From positions 91,528 to 155,527 of the forward strand of contig NZ_FOIU01000005.1 of the NCBI RefSeq assembly GCF_900111495.1: a stretch of 64,000 nt of DNA. Reading direction: 5' to 3'. The notes under the pieces are model-generated. The model ran no database searches. It worked only from the letters and a program-made list of their open reading frames with translations, and was not told the DNA's origin. Source of the stretch: Chryseobacterium wanjuense (lineage in GTDB: Bacteria; Bacteroidota; Bacteroidia; Flavobacteriales; Weeksellaceae). The position numbers and the translations under genes are program-made. Of this stretch, positions 31,456 to 41,216 are shown one piece after another; position 1 is the first letter of the stretch; each line of letters opens with the position of its first letter.

Positions 31456-32292
31456 TTATTTTGTGTTTGCTGGGTTGAGTTCAAAAATTATTTGTCTTTC
31501 ATTTTTTTCATCATCACTGATTAAAACTACGTCTGCATTGATTGAAAAAACAGAGCCGTCTTCTTTATTAAATTGATACACCAGTTCTGCTTTTCCCGAG
31601 CATTTTTGCTCATCAGATGCTGTAGTTTTTCTGTTATTTATCATTTGAATAAAACTTCGTGAATCCGTACATTCTCCTGAAATCTGCATCATCCATTTTC
31701 CGTTTTCCGAAAGTTTAAATTCTTTCATTGTAACGCCGAATTTCACTTTGTTTTTAAAGGGAAAAACCGGCAGGTACAAATCAAAATCCGTGTTTTTTTC
31801 TTTGATATAATCTTTAAAAGGCAAAAAATAAAGACGATAAAAAAAGCTGTTCAGAATTCTGTTTTGTATTCTGTTTTTTGATGCTAATTCATTTTCTATA
31901 GTTTTAATAATTTCCTGTGCTCCTTTTCCACTATAATATTGTAGAAATTCATTTTTAATAAAATGCCATCGGGTACGTATCTCATCTTGATTAGTGATCT
32001 GTTTTAAATTACCGTTCTCCAGCGTTTCCAGCTTCAGCGGAAAAAACATATTTCCTGTTTTCACTGAAATTTCTTCAACCAGAAAATCCGGGGATTGACC
32101 ATTGATCAACATATTTTTCCTGTTTATGGAATATCTGAAAGCATCAAACCGTTCCACTTCAGCTACAAAGCTGAGGCGCGTTTTATCTTCACCATTTTCA
32201 TAAATAGTTTGCATCACCTCATATTCTTTTCGGAAAGGTTTCTTTTCCAAAATAGTATTCCGACTTATTCTTTCATTAAAAGTTTCATTCAT
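31456..32292 (-). CDS. T6SS-linked hypothetical protein
   Basis: The 278-residue soluble protein has no signal peptide and a mix of beta and helix. The middle LNSFFYRLYFLPFKDYIKEK and the C-terminal FELNPANTK give no named domain. It lies between TssN and the PAAR-like gene with short spacing, so it may be an effector adaptor or chaperone. That is positional inference only. Confidence 0.6.
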   Translation of the reverse strand: MNETFNERISRNTILEKKPFRKEYEVMQTIYENGEDKTRLSFVAEVERFDAFRYSINRKNMLINGQSPDFLVEEISVKTGNMFFPLKLETLENGNLKQITNQDEIRTRWHFIKNEFLQYYSGKGAQEIIKTIENELASKNRIQNRILNSFFYRLYFLPFKDYIKEKNTDFDLYLPVFPFKNKVKFGVTMKEFKLSENGKWMMQISGECTDSRSFIQMINNRKTTASDEQKCSGKAELVYQFNKEDGSVFSINADVVLISDDEKNERQIIFELNPANTK

Positions 32293-32306
32293 CTTAAAAA
32301 ACTTTT

Positions 32307-33305
32307 TTACTCCTGACTTATCATTCCGGGTTCTTCCTCAGTTTTATTATTTCGCTTTTTTTCCGTTTCCTGATTGAATTCAAAATCCGGAGCTCTATCT
32401 GTAATTTTTTTAGATCCTTGCATCACCTCCGTTGTCCTCATACAGAAGATCACACTGTTTTCTTCGATTCCGTTCATATAAAGGGTGAGATCGGGATCGA
32501 TATATTTGGTGCTTTCATACCATTTTGGCTGTAAGAAAAATACCCAGCTGAACAGTCCGTTTTCATCCTCCGTCTGGATCTGATTTTCGGTATGCCGCTC
32601 ATTGTAATCCATGATAAAACTGTAAAATAATCGTCCGAAATCTATTCTCGTAGGACCTTTTGCTCTGTATATGCTGTATTTTGAAGCATCTTTATCCTTA
32701 TCCATCAAAAATGTAAAAACCACAAGATCCCTCATTTCTTCATCATCCACGCCAGCCAATTCACGGTAATTCTCCGGAAATTGCCATGTTTTATAAATTT
32801 TGGGTGGAATCTGCATTGCCCTATTGAAAGTATCATTCAAAAATGTCGGAATAAAGAAAATCATGAAGTGTCCCAACATCAGATACACCAGGTCCGGCCC
32901 ATTTAAAAAACTGTAAATCAAAGAAAACGGAATGACGGCATACATCACAGAAACTAAAGCAAAAAGATATTCCGTTCCAATTTTTTTGGAATCAAACTTA
33001 TTGAAAACGCTTCTGTACAAACTGCAATGAACAATTCCCAAAACCAATGAGCTGATCTGGTAAAAAATAAATTCATACAAATTATCATCCGAGAAAAGCC
33101 TGTTGTACCCAAGCAGGGCAGCTATGGCATAGACAAAGGCAAAAGCGAAAACGTATGTATAAAATTTGCTTTTATATTTTTTCTTAAAATCAGGAGCTTT
33201 CTGACTAAAAAGCATCGTAAGGATCACGCAAAGCGCGAGAACAATAAAAATCATCACCAGAAGCTTCGGATCCAGAAGGTTTATAAAATATTTTTTAAAT
33301 CTCAT
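32307..33305 (-). CDS. tssN: TssN-family T6SS membrane protein
   Basis: The 332-residue protein has five hydrophobic segments in the N-terminal half (about 14-33, 46-66, 76-96, 112-132, 135-155). A soluble C-terminal domain follows (about 165-330; YRAKGPTRIDFGRLFYSFIM). This is the layout of TssN, a membrane-complex component specific to the Bacteroidota T6SS subtype. It sits between TssG and the spike/effector genes. The low-complexity tail (KKRNNKTEEEPG) is probably disordered. Confidence 0.85.
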   Translation of the reverse strand: MRFKKYFINLLDPKLLVMIFIVLALCVILTMLFSQKAPDFKKKYKSKFYTYVFAFAFVYAIAALLGYNRLFSDDNLYEFIFYQISSLVLGIVHCSLYRSVFNKFDSKKIGTEYLFALVSVMYAVIPFSLIYSFLNGPDLVYLMLGHFMIFFIPTFLNDTFNRAMQIPPKIYKTWQFPENYRELAGVDDEEMRDLVVFTFLMDKDKDASKYSIYRAKGPTRIDFGRLFYSFIMDYNERHTENQIQTEDENGLFSWVFFLQPKWYESTKYIDPDLTLYMNGIEENSVIFCMRTTEVMQGSKKITDRAPDFEFNQETEKKRNNKTEEEPGMISQE

Positions 33306-33327
33306 TTGTGCTGTGTATTTGTGTTTT

Positions 33328-34263
33328 TTAAATTCTTGTATTATAGCCTAAAACAGGGCTTTCAGAAATATCAAATTCAAAATCCTGCTTTTCTTTGGGT
33401 AAGAGAATAATGGTTTTTATCTCCACTTCTATCGGGAAAAAATGATCATAAAACATTTCAACAAACTTTTTTTTCTTCCCTTCATGGATATAGTCTGTAA
33501 ACGACGAATTTTTCAATGGCCCGATACTGATATCCAGATGATTGGAATAATCATCATAGGTAGTTCCGGCAATAAGATCCAGCCCCAGTCTGCTCATTCC
33601 CAACTCGGTATTCTGCTCTTCATCCGAATATTTATGATGCCCTTTGTACGAAATATGTACATCTTCTTCCAATAAAAGCGAAAGAATATTGCACGTCTGC
33701 TCAATATCACCTACAATTCTGTAAGAGAAAGGCAGCAATCGTATAAATTTAGAAACCAAAAGCGCAGGAAAATCCCTATCGATTCCCCAAAAATCATAAA
33801 ACATCTGCGGAACGAGATGACTGTTTAATTCAAATAAAAAACTGTCTTCAAAATGTTCCACCTCCACTCCATAGCTGAACAATTCATTTTCAAAAGGCTG
33901 AAAAAAACTGCGCGCCGCTTTCTGCTGCTTTTTCTGCACCTGATATTCTTTGATCATGACGTCTACATCCTTATTAAGAGCGTCATTCTTGGTATCATGG
34001 GTCAGGTTTTCCGGAAGCATATCATAAAAACTGTCCCGGGAAAGATTGAGCTGCAGGGTTTGCTGATCGTTATATTCATGATCCAGAATTTCACTTTCAA
34101 GAATATCAAAACGGTAGGCTCTGGAGAATTGCCCTTCATGTTGAGTCACATACTGATTTTCATCAATCTTGTGATTTTTAAGCAAATCATTAATGATAAC
34201 TTCAGCTTTAATATCATACTTTAAAGCATCAATCTGACTGGCGATATATTCTAATTTTTCCAT
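33328..34263 (-). CDS. tssG: TssG-like T6SS baseplate protein
   Basis: The 311-residue protein has RDSFYDMLPENLTHD near 77-91, an ARSFFQPFENELF region near 118-130 and the C-terminal ESPVLGYNTRI. The last resembles the LGWN-T end of canonical TssG. TssG with TssF and TssE builds the baseplate wedge in the cytosol. It is followed at 22 nt by tssN and preceded at 6 nt by the NlpC-like lipoprotein gene. Confidence 0.78.
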   Translation of the reverse strand: MEKLEYIASQIDALKYDIKAEVIINDLLKNHKIDENQYVTQHEGQFSRAYRFDILESEILDHEYNDQQTLQLNLSRDSFYDMLPENLTHDTKNDALNKDVDVMIKEYQVQKKQQKAARSFFQPFENELFSYGVEVEHFEDSFLFELNSHLVPQMFYDFWGIDRDFPALLVSKFIRLLPFSYRIVGDIEQTCNILSLLLEEDVHISYKGHHKYSDEEQNTELGMSRLGLDLIAGTTYDDYSNHLDISIGPLKNSSFTDYIHEGKKKKFVEMFYDHFFPIEVEIKTIILLPKEKQDFEFDISESPVLGYNTRI

Positions 34264-34269
34264 GTCTTT

Positions 34270-34899
34270 TTACTTTAAACGTCCTGCTGCGATATATCTC
34301 AGCTGAAAATATTCATCATTAAAATTATAGATGTTCAGGCCTTTTGAAGTGCAGGCTACAATCCTGTCGTTGCGAAGATAAATCCCGACATCTGAAATAG
34401 GATGTGTTTTATCATATCTGAAAAATAAGATATCGCCTTCCTGCAAAAAAGTTCTTCCCGTAAAAAGCTGGATTTCTTTGGATCTGAAAATCCCGTCCGG
34501 AGTTTTAGAAAGTGTTTTATCGAAAACATCACTATACAAAGCCTGAACAAAATAGGAGCCGTCCACACCCACATTTTTTTCCAGCGTTTGCTTCTTATAG
34601 GGAGTTCCAAGCCATTCATCGATATAAGAATACAGCTTGTAATCCTTAATTTCTTTAGGCATAACCCCTAAGATTATAGAATATTTTTCTTTAATCTTTA
34701 AAACATCATCGCTTAAACCTTCGGAATTGTCGTCAATCGTAGAATAAACAGAGTCTAAATTCTTCTTTTCCTGACCTTTATCTTTAAGATATTCACTTAA
34801 AGAATATTTATATGGAATTTCTTTAATGTATTTCTTACCTGTACATGAATAAAATACAGAATACGCAATAAATATGTAAATTATTTTTATTAATCTCAT
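34270..34899 (-). CDS. Catalytically dead NlpC/P60-like T6SS lipoprotein
   Basis: The start at 34899 gives a lipoprotein signal ending SVFYSC, placed 20 nt after the promoter box. The 209-residue protein has an NlpC/P60 fold signature WLGTPYKKQT, but the usual D-C-S-G-F reads VDGSYF, so the nucleophile Cys is Gly. The usual HVGIYL reads DVGIYL, so the catalytic His is Asp. It is therefore expected to bind rather than cut, perhaps anchoring the T6SS membrane complex to peptidoglycan. It could be TssQ-like; I cannot confirm that. Confidence 0.78.
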   Translation of the reverse strand: MRLIKIIYIFIAYSVFYSCTGKKYIKEIPYKYSLSEYLKDKGQEKKNLDSVYSTIDDNSEGLSDDVLKIKEKYSIILGVMPKEIKDYKLYSYIDEWLGTPYKKQTLEKNVGVDGSYFVQALYSDVFDKTLSKTPDGIFRSKEIQLFTGRTFLQEGDILFFRYDKTHPISDVGIYLRNDRIVACTSKGLNIYNFNDEYFQLRYIAAGRLK

Positions 34900-34919
34900 T
34901 ATTATAATTTGTGTTTTGG

Positions 34920-34927
34920 CAAATATA
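34920..34927 (-). promoter_or_regulatory. -7 box of the tssG/tssN operon
   Basis: TATATTTG on the minus strand lies 20 nt before ATG 34899. It is divergent from the box at 35003. Confidence 0.68.
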
Positions 34928-35002
34928 TTAATTTTTGAATAAATCATTAAATATTTAACATTTTTTAAAACTCTTTTTTTTGGTCATGTAAAAAATCCTG
35001 AA

Positions 35003-35010
35003 TATATTTG
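35003..35010 (+). promoter_or_regulatory. -7 box of the PKD-domain T6SS gene
   Basis: TATATTTG is 17 nt before the start codon at 35028. With the minus-strand box at 34920-34927 it forms a divergent promoter pair in a 130-nt region. Confidence 0.68.
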
Positions 35011-35027
35011 CATGTAAACACAAATAG

Positions 35028-36095
35028 TTGATGAAAAAAAGTAATCGCACATTATTTCAGAATGTAGATTATCGGGTCTATATATGCTTTGGTATCTTGC
35101 TTTCAGCCAGTGTGCTTCTTCTTTTGTACCAATTTACCAGACATGTTGACTGTGATGATGCGAAGTTTCTCGTACATGCAGACGACTATGTTGTCAATCA
35201 TGTAGTCGAGTTTCAGGACAATACCAAGGGAGCCAGCAGCTGGGAATGGGATTTCGGAGACAGTACGGCTGTTGATAAAAGACAAATTACTTTACATCAA
35301 TATAAAAAACCCGGTGATTATATTGTAAAACTGACCATTAACGGAAACTGCGTCCATGAAAAAAAGCTGACAATTACAAGTATCAGTCAGCAAACGGGGT
35401 ATCTGCCTTTTATTATTTCACCAAATGTGGTTACCGTAGGAGAAACAGTGCAGTTTGATGCTGAAAAAGAAGGCGGTGTTTCCTGGGAATGGAGCTTTGG
35501 AGAGACTTCCAATACTGATGCTCTGGATAAAAATCCGAGCTACCGCTTCAAAACGGTTGGTGAAAAAAAGATCACCTTAATTGTAAACGGGGATCTTGAG
35601 CATACTGCTGTTAAAACCATTTATGTAGCACCCAAAACCATTAATGCCAAGCAAAAGATCGATATAAAATCTTACGAATTTGAAAGACCTCATGCCGCAT
35701 TTTCGTTGCCAAGAGGAGAAGCGCAGAAAGATCCGCTGGTTGATATGCTTCAGTACATTCCGGTGGCGCCAAAAACCAAATCAAAAAAAGATTCTGCCAT
35801 CGCAGAGAAAAAAGCACCCGAAATATCCAATGAACAATTTCAGCTCTTGCTGAATCAGGTGGCAGCGCAAGCGAAAACTAAAGACGATTTTAAGGACTAC
35901 TTGTGCGGAAATTTTGAGGTTCCTGTTGTGATTAATGATAAAAAACTTATGCCCTTCGATCAGTTTTGTCAAAATCTGATGGGTAAAAAGATCAAAATAA
36001 CGGCTTTAAGGTTAAATAAAGACTCAAAAAATTGTATTCAAAACATTACTATTCAGTATAAAGTAAAAAAAATGCTGATTTGGATGAATGAATAG
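35028..36095 (+). CDS. PKD-domain inner-membrane protein, T6SS-associated
   Basis: The 355-residue protein has one N-terminal membrane anchor (about 16-37). Two PKD-like beta domains follow, with the paired signatures SSWEWDFGDSTA near 66 and VSWEWSFGETSN near 149. A linker and a C-terminal helical/beta domain (about 245-355) complete it. It is likely periplasmic and part of the Bacteroidota T6SS membrane complex (TssO/P/R class); which one is not determinable. It is divergent from the tssG operon and followed by a terminator. Confidence 0.78.
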   Translation: MMKKSNRTLFQNVDYRVYICFGILLSASVLLLLYQFTRHVDCDDAKFLVHADDYVVNHVVEFQDNTKGASSWEWDFGDSTAVDKRQITLHQYKKPGDYIVKLTINGNCVHEKKLTITSISQQTGYLPFIISPNVVTVGETVQFDAEKEGGVSWEWSFGETSNTDALDKNPSYRFKTVGEKKITLIVNGDLEHTAVKTIYVAPKTINAKQKIDIKSYEFERPHAAFSLPRGEAQKDPLVDMLQYIPVAPKTKSKKDSAIAEKKAPEISNEQFQLLLNQVAAQAKTKDDFKDYLCGNFEVPVVINDKKLMPFDQFCQNLMGKKIKITALRLNKDSKNCIQNITIQYKVKKMLIWMNE

Positions 36096-36149
36096 CCAGA
36101 TATATTCAATTTATTCTTTATATTTAAATTGATTATTTTTTTTATTACT

Positions 36150-36175
36150 AGGCCTTCTTTTATGGGAGGCCTTTT
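36150..36175 (+). terminator. Terminator of the PKD-domain gene
   Basis: AGGCCT (36150-36155) pairs with AGGCCT (36167-36172) plus flanking pairs, followed by TTTT. Confidence 0.75.
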
Positions 36176-36304
36176 ACATTATAATATTTCTATTTTATCA
36201 TTATTTTTCGGAATAGTTATATTTTTTACAACAAAAGAGATATTTCGTACAATTTTTTGATCTTGAGAACAAATATGTTTGCAATGTTTAAAAAATATTG
36301 AAAT

Positions 36305-37159
36305 ATGAATGTATTAAAAAAATTCTGTTATCTCCTGACAGCGTTTACCCTTGCCACGACTGCCATTTCCTGTTCCGATGACAACAATACGATTGTAGAA
36401 GAACAGCTGACTCCTTCACAAATTCTGGCTTCCACTCCATGGGCAACCACCGGCGCGAAAGACAAAAACGGCAAGAGCGTCGCCCTGAATGATCCCAATG
36501 TAGCAGGTTTTGTGGGTTTTGCTTACTTTAATGGCGATGGAAATTTTGCAATCTACGGTCTGAATGACGTTTTGAGATCAATCGGAACCTGGTCTGTAGA
36601 TCCTGCAGGAAAGAAAAGAACGATCACAGCGCTGCGTCCAGACGGAACGACCATCTTCACACGCAACGTGGATATTCTTGAGCTGAATAAAAATGTTTTC
36701 ACTTATAGAATTCATACCAATGCCAGCGATCCTTCCGTATATTACGACATCATCCATGAGAGGGTGAGTCACGCCGAACCGGCCAACGGACAGCGAACTC
36801 TTGCTTCTACAGCCTGGGAAACTACCGATGCTCTGGATAAAGACGGAAATCATGTGAATCTTAATGATGCCAGTGTCAATGGTTTTGTGGGATATGCCTA
36901 TTTCAGGGCAGGCGGACAGTATGCTATCTACGGATTGAATGATGTTTTAAGAAATCAGGGTGACTGGTCTATTTCTCCGGACGGAAAGACAAGAACGCTG
37001 ATCGCCAGAAATCCTGACGGAAGCATCATGTTTCAGCGCGACGTAGAAATTCTTGAACTGAATGACCAAAAATTTACGTACAGAATCACTCCAAATGCAG
37101 CTAATCCTTCAGTTTTCTATGACATTGTTCATGAACCTGTGGATCATCTTGAACCTTAA
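36305..37159 (+). CDS. Lipoprotein with two tandem DUF4822-like domains
   Basis: The 284-residue protein has signal and lipobox (TAISCSDD). Two clear repeats of about 115 residues follow, each opening LASTPWATT / LASTAWETT and containing AIYGLNDVLR, ending YDI(I/V)HE. The high identity of the two copies indicates internal duplication. It is anchored outside the cytoplasm and its function is unknown. It is monocistronic with a strong terminator. Confidence 0.82.
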   Translation: MNVLKKFCYLLTAFTLATTAISCSDDNNTIVEEQLTPSQILASTPWATTGAKDKNGKSVALNDPNVAGFVGFAYFNGDGNFAIYGLNDVLRSIGTWSVDPAGKKRTITALRPDGTTIFTRNVDILELNKNVFTYRIHTNASDPSVYYDIIHERVSHAEPANGQRTLASTAWETTDALDKDGNHVNLNDASVNGFVGYAYFRAGGQYAIYGLNDVLRNQGDWSISPDGKTRTLIARNPDGSIMFQRDVEILELNDQKFTYRITPNAANPSVFYDIVHEPVDHLEP

Positions 37160-37177
37160 ATTTTTTTGATGTAATGA

Positions 37178-37212
37178 AAAGTCCTGTTCAGTTTGCTGAG
37201 CAGGGCTTTTTA
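37178..37212 (+). terminator. Terminator of the DUF4822-like lipoprotein gene
   Basis: AAAAGTCCTG (37178-37187) pairs with the CAGGGCTTTTT side (37202-37212). Confidence 0.8.
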
Positions 37213-37474
37213 GTTTTTAATGTTTATTATTCGTTTACAGGTATTCAAATAATTTTTTAAATACAAAAAAGTCTGCTCACTGAACAGACTTGAATAACCT
37301 AACTAAAATTAAAGAATTAATTAAACTCCGGGAACATTTCATTTCCCTAATTAAACTCTATGTTGACATCTTATTTTATGTAAAAAAAACGTTTATTTTT
37401 AATTTAACCATAACTTGCTGAAACAAAGCTAACTGTAAATTTATTTTAAATAAAAACTTTTACAAAATTCCCTT

Positions 37475-37513
37475 TGTAGAGAAATTTCGACATTTTGTAG
37501 AAAAAGTTCTACA
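37475..37513. promoter_or_regulatory. Tandem 18-bp inverted-repeat operators before the first kinase
   Basis: Site 2 (37496-37513) is TGTAGAA-AAAG-TTCTACA, a perfect 7-bp dyad. Site 1 (37475-37492) is TGTAGAG-AAAT-TTCGACA. They are 21 bp apart start to start, two helical turns. They lie about 40-60 bp upstream of the -7 box at 37543, a usual activator position. Confidence 0.68.
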
Positions 37514-37542
37514 TTTTTAAAAATTATGTTAAATCTTCATTG

Positions 37543-37550
37543 TACATTTG
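37543..37550 (+). promoter_or_regulatory. -7 box of the first kinase operon
   Basis: TACATTTG fits TAnnTTTG and lies 25 nt before the start codon. Confidence 0.6.
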
Positions 37551-37575
37551 TATTCATAGAATAACATCATTTTGA

Positions 37576-40554
37576 ATGAGGAAACTTCTACTTCTACTCA
37601 CTTTATTATTTATTTCCATAGCTTTCGGGCAACAATACTCTTCTTTCTGGTACAACTCAGAAAGTGGTCTGCCGCAGAATAGTGTAAAGGATATTGTAAA
37701 AGACAAATATGGTTTTATCTGGCTTGCTACGGAAGGCGGAATTGTACGGTATGACGGTTACAGCTTTTTGTCTTATAAAAACCTGAAGCTTTCTAATCTT
37801 AATTTTACTTATTTCAAAGGAGATATTTCCAGAGATTACATCGTAAATTCTAATATTGATGAACAACAATATGCTTTAATAAAAAACAGAAATATCACTA
37901 TACAAACCAAGCCGGTTTCTAAAAACCTGACAAAATATGTTCACTACAAGGATAAGAACTATCTAAATATCAGTACAGTCAATTTCACATTTTCAGAGTC
38001 TTTTTCTATAAAAACTAAAGATGAAATGTACTTTTTTAATGACGGCTCTATTATTTACAAAAAAAATAAAACTTCGCCTGAAAAAATAATTTCTCTGGCC
38101 TTCAATGTAAAAGATTATAAAAGATTGTTTTTACACGGCGAAACTATTTTCTTCAGATCTCCCGGGCAGAAAAACCTTATGGTCGTAAAGAACGGTAAGC
38201 TTTCTCAGCTTACTGCAGATCCGCTTTACAACGATCCGCAAAGCAGAATATTCTGGCAGCAGCTCAACGATCAGGTCTTCATTGTCAATCAGGGGAAAAT
38301 CTATAAAAGTGAATATATCAACGGAGCTTTGAAACTGCGGCTTCTCGTACACCTGAAAAATAGTGAGATCGACTTTGGTACGATGTCTTCGATCTATTAT
38401 GACAAAGAATACAACAGTCTTTATTTGGGAACCTATAATCAGGGATTGTGTATTGTTAAAATTTCTGCATTTCACATTCCGAAAACGGAAATTCCCTTGG
38501 AAAACAGAATTTATTACACCGCGCTTCCATTCGGGGAGAATAGTATTATCAATACCCAGGGACGGGTTTTCGACCAGAATACTTTACTGCATGATTATCA
38601 TTTCAGTGAAAAAGACAACAATTTTTCTATTACTTATGACGAATCCGGAAATATTATTTATCCCAAAAACAATAAAATTTATCGTGTCACTAAGAGTTCG
38701 GGGTTCAAAAAAACAGACTCGGTTACGGTAGGCAAAGAAGTACTCGCCATATTTAAAGAAAAAGGAATTTATGCACTGCAACTGCAACGTAATCCGCCTT
38801 ATTTTTTGAATATTTATACCAATGATCAATTCAAAATTCCCGAATATTCTTTACCATGTCAGTCCCCGATCAATACCGTACGGGCTTTAGACAAAGATCA
38901 TTTACTTATAGGCCGCAACAATGGGCTTTTTATTTTTTCAAGATCGAAAAAGACCTTAAAACAAATCAGTTCGTTAACGATAAAAAACATCGTCACCACC
39001 CCCGACGGAAACTTCTGGATCATCTCGCGCGGAGAAGGCTTTTACTTCCTGAAAAACAATGAATTGATCAAAATACCTTACGATGATAACGGGTATATCT
39101 CTTCACCGCACAATGTTTTGGAAGACAAAAAAGGTTTTCTCTGGATTCCCACTAATAATGGTTTGTTTAAAGTTTTAAAATCTAAACTTCTGGAATATGC
39201 AAAAAACAGAAACACAGACGTTTTCTATTACCGTTACACTAAAAAAGCAGGATTCAACAGCAATGAATTCAACGGAACCGGCGGTCTGTCGAATGTAGCT
39301 GTTTTAAAAAACGGGAATTTTGTACTTCCTTCGATGGATGGTTATGTTTTTTTTAATCCTCTGACAACTCCATCCTATTATCCAAAAGCTGAAAATATTT
39401 TCATAGAAAGAGCCAAATCAAAAGGGTCAAATTATATTTATTTTAAAGACAAATTAAATCTGGAAAACGATTTTGATATCACTTCCATTTATATAGATGT
39501 TCCTTATTATGCAAATAATGATAATCTGTATATAGAAACCAGCCTGCAGAGTGACGACCAGCCTGCAAAATGGCAACGGTTAAAAGACAAAGAGTACACC
39601 CTGAGCCATCTTTCGCCCGGAGATTACACTTTGAATGTGAGAATTTTGATCTCACCGGAAGGAAAATTTGCCTATAAAAAAGTTTTTATCAATATTCCTC
39701 CTCTTTTTTATCAGACGCTTTGGTTTAAAATTTTAATATTGACATTCGTTATAGGATTAATTCTTTTCATTATTATTTTAAGAACAAGAATTCTTACTGA
39801 AAAAAACAACCAGCTTAAGAAAATTGTACATCAGAAAAATGACGAACTGAAAACCACTCAGGATAAACTGAAAAACGAATCTGAATACCAGAAAAATCTG
39901 ATCCAGACCATTAATCATGATATTACAACTCCGATAAAATATCTTTCTGCCATGTCTCAAAAATTATCTGAGACCGATAATCCGAAACTGCAGAAGCAAT
40001 ACTTCAACACCATTTATAAATCTTCCGAGGAGCTTTATAAATTTACATTAAATCTTAAAAATTATACCGAATTATTCAATACCGAAAGTCTGAAATATCA
40101 GGAAGAAAGCTATTTTATTTACGACATTTTAGAAACAAAAAAGCGTTTGTTTGCAGAAATAGCTTCACAAAAAAATACAATCATTATTAATAATTCCTCA
40201 AAAAATATTAAATTGAACTTTAATGAGAGTATAATGGCGGCTATTATTCATAATTTATTGGACAATGCTGTAAAAAATACCGAAGGAGGGGAAATTATTT
40301 TGGAGGCTACAAGTGAAGATGACCGCAACATCATCGGTATTTCTGATAACGGCACAGGCATGAAGCCGGAACTTATGGAATATTATAATCACCTCATCAA
40401 TAACCTGGAAAACAAGCCTTCATCCTTCAAGAATCATGGACTCGGATTGCATCTCGTGATTCAGCTTCTAAGAAAAATAGAAGGAAAAATAGTTTTTAAA
40501 AATAATCAACCCAAAGGAACCAAAGTAGAAATATTAATACAAAACCAAAGCTGA
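37576..40554 (+). CDS. Sensor histidine kinase with periplasmic two-component propeller
   Basis: The 992-residue protein has a signal peptide. A periplasmic region of propeller repeats follows (for example GFIWLATEGGIVRYDG near 48, GNFWIISRGEGFYF and GFLWIPTNNGLFKV), then a Y_Y_Y domain (about 615-710), one membrane span (716-738) and a coiled coil. The dimerisation domain has H781 in INHDITTPI. The HATPase domain (about 880-990) has ISDNGTGMKPE and HGLGLHLV. Its TGA overlaps the ATG of the response-regulator gene. It senses an extracellular ligand of unknown type. Confidence 0.92.
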   Translation: MRKLLLLLTLLFISIAFGQQYSSFWYNSESGLPQNSVKDIVKDKYGFIWLATEGGIVRYDGYSFLSYKNLKLSNLNFTYFKGDISRDYIVNSNIDEQQYALIKNRNITIQTKPVSKNLTKYVHYKDKNYLNISTVNFTFSESFSIKTKDEMYFFNDGSIIYKKNKTSPEKIISLAFNVKDYKRLFLHGETIFFRSPGQKNLMVVKNGKLSQLTADPLYNDPQSRIFWQQLNDQVFIVNQGKIYKSEYINGALKLRLLVHLKNSEIDFGTMSSIYYDKEYNSLYLGTYNQGLCIVKISAFHIPKTEIPLENRIYYTALPFGENSIINTQGRVFDQNTLLHDYHFSEKDNNFSITYDESGNIIYPKNNKIYRVTKSSGFKKTDSVTVGKEVLAIFKEKGIYALQLQRNPPYFLNIYTNDQFKIPEYSLPCQSPINTVRALDKDHLLIGRNNGLFIFSRSKKTLKQISSLTIKNIVTTPDGNFWIISRGEGFYFLKNNELIKIPYDDNGYISSPHNVLEDKKGFLWIPTNNGLFKVLKSKLLEYAKNRNTDVFYYRYTKKAGFNSNEFNGTGGLSNVAVLKNGNFVLPSMDGYVFFNPLTTPSYYPKAENIFIERAKSKGSNYIYFKDKLNLENDFDITSIYIDVPYYANNDNLYIETSLQSDDQPAKWQRLKDKEYTLSHLSPGDYTLNVRILISPEGKFAYKKVFINIPPLFYQTLWFKILILTFVIGLILFIIILRTRILTEKNNQLKKIVHQKNDELKTTQDKLKNESEYQKNLIQTINHDITTPIKYLSAMSQKLSETDNPKLQKQYFNTIYKSSEELYKFTLNLKNYTELFNTESLKYQEESYFIYDILETKKRLFAEIASQKNTIIINNSSKNIKLNFNESIMAAIIHNLLDNAVKNTEGGEIILEATSEDDRNIIGISDNGTGMKPELMEYYNHLINNLENKPSSFKNHGLGLHLVIQLLRKIEGKIVFKNNQPKGTKVEILIQNQS

Positions 40555-41180
40555 TGCAGAAAAAAATACTTATTGCCGATGATCATTACGTGGTAAGAAT
40601 GGGAGCTTCCCTCCTTTTGCATTCCACCTATGAAGATCTGGAAATCGATTTTACAGAAACATACGAACATGTAAAAGAAAAAATATCTAGCCAACATTAT
40701 GATCTTCTCATGCTCGACATTGATATGCCGGGAAGCATTTATCTGGAAATGGTAAAGGAACTAAAAGGGCTCGATCCCGACCTAAAAATCCTCATGTTTT
40801 CTGCCTACGATGAAAAAACCGCCGTAAAATACATCATGGAAGGCGCCGACGGATACCTCAACAAACAACAGAGCGAAAGCGTGGTAGAGGCCGTTACGAT
40901 GATTTTCAGGCAGGGATATTATTATTCTCAGCAGGTTGCTCATCATCTTCTCAACAATTCCAAAGATGTGTCGCCGCTTTTTAACCTATCCAAAAGAGAA
41001 TTTCAGATTTTCAAACTTCTGGCGGAAGGCAACGGAAACCTGGAAATTTCCAACGATCTTGATATTAAAATGTCTACTGTAAGTACCTTCAAAAAAAGAA
41101 TTTACGAAAAACTGAACGTAAAAAGCCTGGCTGAGATCATTAAATTATATGAAAAGTACAATTCCGGAGTGACGAGGTAA
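40554..41180 (+). CDS. LuxR/NarL-family response regulator 1
   Basis: The 208-residue protein has a receiver domain with acidic D9/D10, phosphoacceptor D55 (LLMLDIDMPG) and K in GYLNKQQ. A LuxR-type HTH (about 145-203; LSKREFQIFKLLAEGNGN) follows. It partners with the kinase by TGATG overlap. It probably binds the TGTAGAA-N4-TTCTACA sites upstream (inference). Confidence 0.92.
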   Translation: MQKKILIADDHYVVRMGASLLLHSTYEDLEIDFTETYEHVKEKISSQHYDLLMLDIDMPGSIYLEMVKELKGLDPDLKILMFSAYDEKTAVKYIMEGADGYLNKQQSESVVEAVTMIFRQGYYYSQQVAHHLLNNSKDVSPLFNLSKREFQIFKLLAEGNGNLEISNDLDIKMSTVSTFKKRIYEKLNVKSLAEIIKLYEKYNSGVTR

Positions 41181-41192
41181 TCAAAAAAAACG

Positions 41193-41216
41193 AAAAGCCT
41201 CAATACTGAGACTTTT
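41193..41216 (+). terminator. Weak terminator-like hairpin after response regulator 1
   Basis: AAAAG-CCTCA (41194-41203) pairs with TGAG-ACTTTT (41207-41216). The T-tail is short, so leakage is possible. Confidence 0.5.

Noticed and set aside
34356..34619. 87-codon minus-strand frame
   Set aside because: It overlaps the NlpC/P60-like lipoprotein gene in another frame.
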